The translations under genes and the position numbers were made by a program. A stretch of DNA of 64,000 nt from Bedellia somnulentella. Taxonomy: Eukaryota; Arthropoda; Insecta; Lepidoptera; Bedelliidae. The notes below the pieces were generated by a model. It worked only from the letters and a program-made list of their open reading frames with translations. It was not told the origin of the DNA and ran no database searches. The stretch spans positions 17,069,213 to 17,133,212 of the forward strand of contig OY755183.1 in NCBI GenBank assembly GCA_963576735.1. Direction: 5' to 3'. Numbering within the stretch: the first letter of the stretch is position 1; the number at the start of each line of letters is the position of its first letter. This document shows positions 57,084-64,000 of this stretch, one piece after another.

Positions 57084-57169
57084 GCAATGCCGAGACTATG
57101 TCATACGGCATAAATAAATTATAATACAGAGCCAGAAAAGTTTGTACCTATTAACAACCATTATTTATT

Positions 57170-57276
57170 TTAAAACGTTTTCCTCAGTAAACTTTCACTA
57201 TAGCTGATACAATTCTGAAGTTTTGGCTACCCCCTTTATTGTTCTTGCAGCTACACACGTATTTGTATGTATGTAT
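57170..57276 (+). mobile_element. S2 3' scrap, decayed
   Basis: CTGAAGTTTTGGCTACCCCC and a TATG tail. Confidence 0.5.
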
Positions 57277-57280
57277 GAAT

Positions 57281-57527
57281 AGTGTGATATCATCTTAAAA
57301 TAGTACTACCCCATTTCTTCCCGTGGGTATTCGTGACAGGCGGCTATGGGTATTGGGGCTTTTTAATAGTTCTTTGGGCGATGCGGTTGGAGACCCATCA
57401 CGAAAAAACCTTTGTTTTACAATCGTACCCCCACACAACATCCATAAGTGGCTATGGAATTTCTTATTCCGAAGCTCTGGCTACCCTTCCTAGGGATTTA
57501 TAGCCGTGAGTATATGTATTTGAGTAT
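57281..57527 (+). mobile_element. S2 copy
   Basis: Full length, moderately diverged. Confidence 0.82.
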
Positions 57528-57640
57528 GAATATATAGCTGTGTATAGATTTGTTGTAGCTTGTTAAATTTGACCGTGTAGTGTCGGCTTAGAATAGCACT
57601 ACCCCATTTCTACCCGTGGGTGATCGTAAGAGGCGACTAA

Positions 57641-59030
57641 TAATAATAATAATAATAAATCATTTATTTTCAGACAACAAGGTCCATATAATATTAGTAA
57701 ACTTAGTCTATGTTAGTATTTTACAACTTGGTAGGCAGAGGCTTTAAGATCTGATGCGCAGCCCTGAAGCGCCGGAACACTATTCCCTCAGGCCAAAAAT
57801 TCTCTCCTAGCAGAATCTTCTCGTGGACTGCGGGAACCTGGAGCCAGTAGGATTTGAAGTTAGTAGGCCTACTGGGCTCCAGACGTGAGATGTTGAGCAC
57901 GGTAATGGGACCGAGGCTCGTCTGCTCAATGTGACGCAAGATGTCATTGTGCGTCATCTGTGGAGCTACTCGTGATATATAAATATCCAGTACCGGTGTT
58001 GCAGCCTTCAAGGGGCACGAGGCTGCTGGGACGGTACCACGCTTATTCCTGTTGTTAGCACGACGTTTGGGTTTTTTCCCAACCAGGGTAAATCCATCGT
58101 CGTCTCCAACAGTCTTCGGCGCGGCACGAACGGGCGCGGCTCGGTTCTCCTTTCCCTCCCTCCGTCTGGTAGTCGCGGCGGGTGGCGGGGGGTTCGGGCA
58201 GCGACGACGGGAGCGTGGTTGGCTACCTGACTTCAACACCTGTGCGAATGAACCCTTGTGAGCCACCGATGTCGATGGCGCGTCGGGTTTCCAGACAGGT
58301 GCGGATGGTCGCAGCGAACTCGTTCCATCACAAATTCGCTGAGTTGTCGGAGGATCACAGTCAATGACCGGGCGGTTTACTGGGTCAGTTGTCACAGTTA
58401 TTTTGCTGCGTTGCGAAGTGTCGAGTGTCGGACGCTTCTGCCGTTTGCGCGGCGGCGATACTTGGGCGAGCGCGACGTCAGCATTTCGCAACGATATCAC
58501 CTCGCGCTGCAACTCGGCGCTGGCACGTTCCGAAGCCACGAGTTTGGCTTTGATATCTTCAACGCTGGACTTCAACAACTGGATGTCCTTCAACAGTGAT
58601 GTTACGTCCACATGGTCGAAGGTCACTGGAGGCAGCTTGTTAAGGTCCCGCGCTACGTAAGTGGGGATGTCATCCGGATCCGTCTCCTTGAAAGCTCGGA
58701 AGATGTCCTGGATATTTCTTTTCCCGCTGCCGTCGGCCCTCCTCGAGGCGAGGCGCACGGCAGTGACGGCGGCGGTGTCGGCGAGGAACTGTCTCGCGGC
58801 GGTTATTTCGGCGTCCGTGTAACTGGTCGCGCAGATCTGCTCAAGGCTGAGCTCGTCCATCACGTCCAGTTTATTCTGCACGAAGGCGAGCAGCTCCTGC
58901 ACCAGGATGGTGTCGGAGCGCTTCACGCTGGCCGGGGTCGCCATTGGTTAAACACACAATGACGCACATTTATTGCTGATTCGGTCGCTGCTAGGTAGCG
59001 TCCGATCGAGCCGGGCGTTTTGTAACAACT
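57641..59030 (-). mobile_element. ORF1-only LINE derivative (half-LINE)
   Basis: A 1390-bp insertion splits an S2 SINE. Six-bp duplications GACTAA flank it (57635-57640 and 59031-59036). On the minus strand it has a 5' UTR of about 86 nt, one complete ORF, an 80-nt 3' UTR (GACCTTGTTGTCTGAAAATA) and an ATT-repeat tail. No endonuclease or reverse transcriptase follows ORF1. It therefore resembles a deletion derivative of a CR1/Jockey-type LINE. The ORF is GC-rich, unlike the flanks. Confidence 0.85.
57721..58944 (-). CDS. LINE ORF1 (Gag-like nucleic-acid-binding protein), 407 aa
   Basis: Complete ORF from ATG (context ACCAATGG, G at +4) to TAA. Residues 10-115 form a charged helical N-terminus ending in the segment LNKLPPVTFDHVDVTSLLKD. 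This segment recurs in lepidopteran LINE ORF1 proteins. Residues 112-160 look like a coiled coil. Residues 160-310 are basic, Pro/Arg-rich and probably disordered (PPRKRQKRP, SRRRCPNPPPP, KKPKRRANNRNKRG). Residues about 318-392 (LDIYISRVAPQMTHNDILRH ... IVFRRFR) look like a small RRM-like fold. No CCHC zinc knuckle is present. The expected role is LINE RNA packaging and chaperoning. Family assignment rests on remembered similarity and is not verified. Confidence 0.8.
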   Translation of the reverse strand: MATPASVKRSDTILVQELLAFVQNKLDVMDELSLEQICATSYTDAEITAARQFLADTAAVTAVRLASRRADGSGKRNIQDIFRAFKETDPDDIPTYVARDLNKLPPVTFDHVDVTSLLKDIQLLKSSVEDIKAKLVASERASAELQREVISLRNADVALAQVSPPRKRQKRPTLDTSQRSKITVTTDPVNRPVIDCDPPTTQRICDGTSSLRPSAPVWKPDAPSTSVAHKGSFAQVLKSGSQPRSRRRCPNPPPPAATTRRREGKENRAAPVRAAPKTVGDDDGFTLVGKKPKRRANNRNKRGTVPAASCPLKAATPVLDIYISRVAPQMTHNDILRHIEQTSLGPITVLNISRLEPSRPTNFKSYWLQVPAVHEKILLGENFWPEGIVFRRFRAAHQILKPLPTKL

Positions 59031-59475
59031 GACTAAGGGTAAAGGGGCTTATTAAGTGTTTTTTGGGCGATGTGGTTGGAGACCCGTCACCAAAAACATT
59101 TATTATTACCATCTTTTCCCCAATCAACTTCCAAAAGTGGCTGAGGAATTTTTCATTCCAAAACTCTGGCTACCCCGTTAAGGGATTTATAGCCGTGAGT
59201 ATATGTATGTATGTATGTGTGTTAAATTTCTTAGCATACGTTCATTAATCAACGGTTAGATGATCGAACACGAACAGTGAGTCTGTTAGACCGCAGTCTG
59301 ACAAATGTAATTACGCCTCGTCATTGGAGGGTTGCCAGTGGCGATTGCCTGCCAAATGTGTGGTCTCTATTCTAACGAGAGTGTAACATACAAATTACTG
59401 ATTCGATGTCGTTTGGAAAACCGTGTCCTATAAAAGAGGATCGATGATAGTTTATAGGCGAAAAACAACTATATA

Positions 59476-59697
59476 AGGTAATGTTAATAGAGGACGACCT
59501 CAGAGGACTCATTTGGACCAAATAGAAAATATGCTCATAAAGGCAGGCGTCCGAAGTATGAAGAATAAAAGAGCATGTATGAAAATATTGATGAATGTGA
59601 ACGCAGCGAGAGAGGTTTGCCAGAATCGTGCAAAGTGGCGATCGATTGTCTCTGCCTACCCAATGAGAAATAACGGCATGAGTATGTATGTATGTAT
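59476..59697 (+). mobile_element. R 3' fragment
   Basis: AATGTTAATAGAGGACGACC to the decayed terminus CCCAATGAGAAATAACGGCA and TATG tail. Confidence 0.85.
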
Positions 59698-59724
59698 AAA
59701 AGGCATATGAAACAGCGTTTTTTA

Positions 59725-59770
59725 AAGGATCTCCACCGAGCAATATATGAGTTGCTCGGCGGAGATCCTT
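59725..59770. repeat. 46-bp palindrome
   Basis: Arms AAGGATCTCCACCGAGCAA and TTGCTCGGCGGAGATCCTT (19 bp, one mismatch) surround an 8-nt loop TATATGAG. It lies 16 bp outside the long-TIR element. Confidence 0.8.
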
Positions 59771-59786
59771 GTATTCTCATATATAT

Positions 59787-59990
59787 GTCGCAGGAAAATC
59801 GTCAAACTCGTTAACTTATAAGTTTCCTAGGAAACTTGTAAGTTGACGGAAATCCGTCAAACAGCATGCGAATTTACATCTTACCTGATAGGTTTTAGGA
59901 AACTTGTAAAATAACGAACTCACCTCAGGAAAATTGTAAGTGGGGATCATTTTTGACAAGTTTCCTAGTTTTGAATTTATAATTTAGGAA
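59787..59990 (+). repeat. left terminal inverted repeat
   Basis: Matches the reverse complement of 60987-61191. I count about 3 differences in the outer 175 bp, more in the inner 30. It contains the palindrome TTTCCTAGGAAA and four further AGGAAAxTTGTAA-type motifs. Confidence 0.85.
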
Positions 59991-60329
59991 ATTTGTAAGC
60001 CTCCTAATGGCTGCTAGTGAAATTGTTAATTGAACCAGTTACTTATGATGATTGTTTAAGAAGTGAGTCGAGTAAAGAAAAAAGCATGAATTTATAGTAA
60101 TGACAATGTTTTGATATTTTCAAATATAAATGAGGAACTGGACTAAGAAGGGTTTCCTGGCCGTTAGTCTTACGTAATAATAAACGAAAACTACGAATAA
60201 TGTATTACGATGATTGATTTTTACACTAGTTTCCATTCGTTTATCAATTAACCTTCTGACTTGCTTTTCATACACTCACATCACAGTAGCGAATTACTAC
60301 TAAAATCAGAAGGTGGCGCTGGGTATGCG

Positions 60330-60655
60330 GCCACTTCACCTAACAATCACTTAAAAAGCCTTTGGTTTCCTCTTAGGACAACGGCGGGATAAAATATTAT
60401 GAATGCAGTAAATTTGTAAGAGTTTAAAATCGTACAAGCATCGGTTAAGAATAGCACTAACATATATCTGGCGGTAACCTTTAACAATGGATGTCATTGA
60501 AGGCGATGCTGTTGGAGACCTATCTCCAATAATGTTTACATTACAATACAATCTTTTCCCCTTTAACTTCCAAAAGTAGCTAAGACATTTCTTATTCCGA
60601 CAGGCTACCCACCCTTTCTAGGGATTTATTGCCGCAAGTATAGGTATGTATGTAT
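60330..60655 (+). mobile_element. decayed S2 inside the long-TIR element
   Basis: A minus scrap (AACAATCACTTAAAAAGCC) and a plus copy, GGCGATGCTGTTGGAGACC to a TATG tail. Confidence 0.65.
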
Positions 60656-60859
60656 CGGTATAAAAACGCTCTTTAAAAAAAGATCTAGAAGGTATTACAA
60701 TAAAGTATCACGATATACTACGATGTATACTCAAACAATTTATATTTAATAAATACTCTTAAAACTTTTTAATTTTATGTTAGTAACAGCAAATAATAGC
60801 AAATTAATAGATTAGCATTAGTAAAGCAAGGAAAATATTTGTTTCGATTTTCGAGTTGA

Positions 60860-60958
60860 CAAGACGCGCGAATGCGTCACGTCACGTGACCGCCGGCAGC
60901 CAATCCGCATTCACTAACATCCCTCTCTTCGCGCCGTCAGCGCTGCATTGACAACTTT
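60860..60958. promoter_or_regulatory. CpG-rich promoter-like patch inside the long-TIR element
   Basis: A GC/CpG-rich segment in AT-rich surroundings with GTCACGTGAC (CACGTG E-box palindrome), CCGCCGG and CAGCCAATC (CCAAT-like), next to the right arm. It could be a relic transposase promoter. Composition only. Confidence 0.3.
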
Positions 60959-60986
60959 CCTAGAGGGATTCAGGAAACTTGTAAAG

Positions 60987-61191
60987 TTCCTAAAATACAG
61001 AATTTTAAACTCGGAAACTTGTCAAAAATGATCCCCACTTACAATTTTCCTGAGGTGAGTTCGTTATTTTACAAGTTTCCTAAAACCTATCAGGTAAGAT
61101 GTAAATTCGTTTGCTATTTGACGGATTTCCGTCAACTTACAAGTTTCCTAGGAAACTTATAAGTTAACGAGTTTGACGATTTTCCTGCGAC
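60987..61191 (-). repeat. right terminal inverted repeat
   Basis: Reverse complement of the left arm. Additional copies of AGGAAACTTGTAA continue inward to about 60958. Confidence 0.85.
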
Positions 61192-61312
61192 ATATACACA
61201 TGCATTGTATTCCCTCAGATTTATTTTATTCGCAGCTATAAATAACAAAGGCTTTTGTAATATAAATATTTATCCTTCAGTGGGGACTTGTATGCTGTCT
61301 ATAAAATACATA

Positions 61313-61500
61313 CGTAAATGTATTCACGCCGGCGCCGTTAGATCCCATTGGGGTAGGCAGAGACTATCGATCGCCATTTTATATGATCCTGGCACGCCTC
61401 TCAAGCTTCATTCACATCCATCAATCTTTTCATAAATGCTCTTTTATTTTTCATACTTCGGTCACCCGCCTTCTTTGAGCACATTCTCTATTTGGTCCTA
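61313..61500 (-). mobile_element. R 3' fragment
   Basis: GTATTCACGCCGGCGCCG has a small insertion in the terminus; continues to CTCTATTTGGTCC. Confidence 0.8.
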
Positions 61501-61552
61501 AAATTAAAGTACAAATAGCCTTACACATTTAAAATAATGCATTGATTAACAT

Positions 61553-61627
61553 CATACGGCATTGTTAATCTTTTCCCTATCCAGCTATCAGAAATGGGTA
61601 AAAAATTCTGCATTCTGAAGCTCTGGA
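61553..61627 (+). mobile_element. S2 3' scrap, decayed
   Basis: ATTCTGCATTCTGAAGCTCT only. A minus scrap GTAGCCAGAGCTAAGGAAT lies at 61861-61910. Confidence 0.5.
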
Positions 61628-61954
61628 ATATAAAATTATTTACAAAATGACTCTCAACGACAATCGGTATAAAATTTAAATAAATTATTGATGGTATCAA
61701 TGATAATGGCCATACAATCACAAAGTACAATTATCAGAAATATGAAACTCATATCGTATTCCTATTGAAGTGGTAATGGTAGCCTCGAAGGCAATACGAA
61801 GTGCTTGTTTTAGTGCAATTAGTCTGTCGATAAAAGTTAATGATTCATAAATTATTGGAGTAACATACATACATACTTATAGGTAGCCAGAGCTAAGGAA
61901 TCTGAAATTGTAATGTTAATTTGAGTTCAAAAATATAATTTACTAATTGATACT

Positions 61955-62060
61955 CCCCCGTCGCTCTTGCCAATTGAGCTACCGTGTCAATGGCTGCCAT
62001 CCCGCCATCATGCTATCCCGCCTGTGTCGAAATTTTTCTTTCCTTTATTTATTCTTTATT
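61955..62060. mobile_element. S4: head inverted relative to tail
   Basis: A minus-oriented head (complement of GACACGGTAGCTCAATTGGC, 61960-62000) is joined to a plus-oriented CCCGCCTGTGTCG tail ending CATAAACAAAAAG. Confidence 0.65.
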
Positions 62061-62157
62061 TTTTTTTCATAAACAAAAAGATTTAAATTAATTGATACTA
62101 CCTGAAATAGTTGAAACATTATTTTACCAAAGAATTCTATGGCTTTACTTCGTCCAC

Positions 62158-62315
62158 ATATACATGCATTTATTCAGCTAAAAATCCCCAAAAAATTTAA
62201 ATTAAAAAATAAAGGTTGTTGATGAAGTCCCTACCGAATGATCTAAGAATCGCTTTGGAAAAACTCAGTACCCTAAGTTTCCTCCTGCGACACCGGCGGG
62301 AAGAAATGGGTTAGT
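62158..62315 (-). mobile_element. S2 copy, decayed
   Basis: GACACCGGCGGGAAGAAATG end and AAAGGTTGTTGATGAAG. Confidence 0.55.
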
Positions 62316-62379
62316 GTATAATAAATAGATGATCGATGGGTGATTAAATAGATATTATTTAACAGCAATAATCACTAAG

Positions 62380-62515
62380 TGAAGAATAAAAGAGCATGTA
62401 TGAAAAGATTGATGGATGTAAACGAAGCTAGATTGGTTTCCCAGGATCGTACCAAGTTGTGATCAATAGTCTCTGCCAACCGTATTGGGAAATAATGGCG
62501 TGAGTGTATGTACGT
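62380..62515 (+). mobile_element. R 3' fragment
   Basis: GAAGAATAAAAGAGCATGTA to CCGTATTGGGAAATAATGGC; the tail is short. Confidence 0.8.
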
Positions 62516-63879
62516 TTTTTCTTTATAGCTTTAAAAACGATCATTCAAAAGGTAGATAAGTACTACAATAACTGCAACTGAATTCAAACTTTAAGATCGG
62601 GACATGGCAACTAAAAATTAATGGAGAACTTCTAGTTTTAAACCGCAGCGGCTTCACGAGTGTACAGGGACCCTTTATTTAATCAAAACAGCTAACGTAT
62701 AATTAAAAGTGCAAACTTATCTTAAAGTTTTTATGATGCTGCAAACTTTTATACCTTGGGGATTACCAACTATAAAGAAGAGTCACTTACCACGGCAGCG
62801 CAGTTTATATACATATTTACTGCTAGACAAAGAAAATGTTATAGAAACTGTATATTGTATATTCAAAATAACTAACTTTATCTGAGATCATCAAAGTATC
62901 AGGTTATACAAAGAGGCTTTAAAATTTAACTTTGTATGTATTAAAGGCCTAAAAAATATTTATTTCTGACAATGGCCATATGTGTAAGTTACAAAACCAA
63001 GAATTTTAAATTAGTTTTAGTATTTTCAATTATAATCTACAAACATAAAACAAAATTTACAAGACATAATGCCTCGCAAATATTTTTTGTGAAAGACTCT
63101 CCGATTCCGTGAAATAATAGTAGCAAGACGAATCAATAAAGCCTGGAGTACAGCCAAACAATTTCAAGGGCACGCAGACAACCATAAAGCATGCAAAGGA
63201 CAAACCGTGTTACGAAATCAGGCCTAAACTTACTCAGTTATCACTTGACAATTCTTTTTGGCAGGCGGCCAAATAAGTGCGAGGGGAAATGTATTTTGAA
63301 TAGGTTTCTTTGTCTGATTTTTATTTTTGCTGTCACTAATAATTCTTAGCCTATGACAGGAATAATTATTGTTATTATAGTGACATTGTTCGGCCGCTTA
63401 TATTGAAATTGTAAAAAAAAATATCGTTAAGTTATTCGAACTTTACTAGTTTAACCAAGTATCCCAAGATCGACATCCCCTTCCATTCAGTAATAAAACA
63501 TTAACATGGCCCCATATAACCGACTATTTAATCCTAAATTTTTACAGTACATTTTTACTCAATTGTGTTTTGCGATCTTGATGAAAATTAAACAAAGCAA
63601 TTAAAATTTAATTCAGTTGGTTCTATTACTTTGTGTTATATCCTATATTTCCTTTCCAATATTTCAGTTGAATTGAATTGTAGGATTTACAGTTTTTATT
63701 TGTATCCGTTTTTTAAATCCTTTTATAAATTTCTTTGTGTAGTTAAAATTATATTATATCCGAATCGGCAGAAATGCCAGTGCTTTCGTGTATATAATAA
63801 TTAATTAACAAAAATCCCTAGTTGCCGAACTTAAATAAATATGATCAACGAACAAACTTTTCTTTGTAATTGAATTTAC
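62516..63879. other. unassigned DNA
   Basis: AT-rich, repeat-poor, no coding signal; leads into the CpG-rich patch at the right edge. Confidence 0.45.
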
Positions 63880-63975
63880 GTGTCACGCTACCGCTGCACG
63901 GCGCCATCTTGTTTTCGTATTATCACCAAAATGGCCGCCGCGGTCGCTGCTTGCCTCACGAAACTCCCTAAACAA
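63880..63975. promoter_or_regulatory. CpG-rich promoter-like patch with two GCCAT motifs
   Basis: In an AT-rich flank, GCGCCATCTTG and, on the other strand, GGCGGCCATTTT fit the Pho/YY1 core (GCCAT). They lie 30 bp apart in inverted orientation among many CpGs. It could be a transcription start region for a gene leaving either way. Sequence composition only. Confidence 0.35.
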
Positions 63976-64000
63976 CAATTACACTAAAAAACGTTATATA

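Larger units (their letters stand above)
57573..59215 (+). mobile_element. S2 copy split by the ORF1-only LINE
   Basis: Head part 57573-57640, 3' part 59031-59215. The halves join at GACTAA. Confidence 0.88.
59787..61191. mobile_element. DNA-transposon-like element with long terminal inverted repeats
   Basis: Element of about 1.4 kb with matching arms of 204-205 bp starting GTCGCAGGAAAATCGTC. The flanks are AT-rich, and a 4-bp ATAT duplication is possible. The arms are studded with AGGAAACTTGTAA motifs in both directions. The interior has no recognisable transposase. It contains a decayed S2 and a CpG-rich patch. Superfamily not recognised. Confidence 0.8.

Noticed and set aside
58052..58962. 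Several plus ORFs of 60-116 codons
   Set aside because: All are antisense shadows of the GC-rich LINE ORF1.

Overview
The window looks like AT-rich nuclear DNA of an insect, most likely a butterfly or moth. The basis is a spliced metazoan gene with GT/AG introns, heavy infestation by RTE-type LINEs and tRNA-like SINEs, and short Helitron-like elements of a type common in Lepidoptera. There is no sign of bacterial gene organisation, rRNA or CRISPR. Species assignment is inference.

Host coding content is sparse and on the minus strand. Two exons (9107-9965 and 1889-1989) join in phase and encode two CUB-like domains followed by a C-type lectin domain. The gene runs off the left edge. Two further minus-strand candidate exons (26313-26766 and 47995-48154) have good splice signals, but their phases do not connect directly to each other or to 9965. 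Either linking exons were missed or they belong to other genes. A plus-strand open stretch at 30910-31260 is unassigned. The right edge (about 63880-63975) is a CpG-rich promoter-like patch.

Nearly everything else is nested transposable elements. Names used here: R = RTE-clade LINE (one long copy with an open reverse transcriptase frame at 10863-13252, and about 20 short 3' pieces). S1 = tRNA-headed SINE of about 340 bp with a TTATG-type tail (subtypes S1a and S1b). S2 = SINE-like repeat of about 250 bp without a clear tRNA head, ending in TATG repeats. S3 and S4 = two other tRNA-like repeats. H = non-autonomous Helitron of about 0.95 kb. R, S1 and S2 end in the same roughly 45-nt module: two nested stems (outer GCC/GGC, inner CCC/GGG) followed by a GTGA motif and an ATG-rich tail. 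In S2 the outer stem is flipped to GGC/GCC, which keeps the pairing. I infer that R supplies the replication machinery for both SINE families.

Region by region: 1-9 kb, intron with H, inverted S2 pairs and S4/S1/R pieces; 9-10 kb, main exon; 10.2-13.3 kb, S2, then S1 with R inserted in its tail; 13.3-26 kb, SINEs, H copies, LINE 3' ends and S3 split by R; 26.3-26.8 kb, candidate exon; 27-32 kb, dense S2/S1; 32.56-37.15 kb, a Ty3/gypsy-like LTR element with identical LTRs, a tandem-repeat leader and a broken integrase, inserted in an S1; 38.2 kb, a Harbinger-type MITE; 39-47 kb, SINEs and H, including a stacked insertion site at 44.4-44.9 kb; 48 kb, candidate exon and H; 49.6-57 kb, SINEs, R and a 21-bp minisatellite; 57.6-59.0 kb, a LINE derivative carrying only ORF1; 59.8-61.2 kb, an element with 204-bp terminal inverted repeats; 61.2-64 kb, SINE debris, unassigned DNA and the promoter-like patch.
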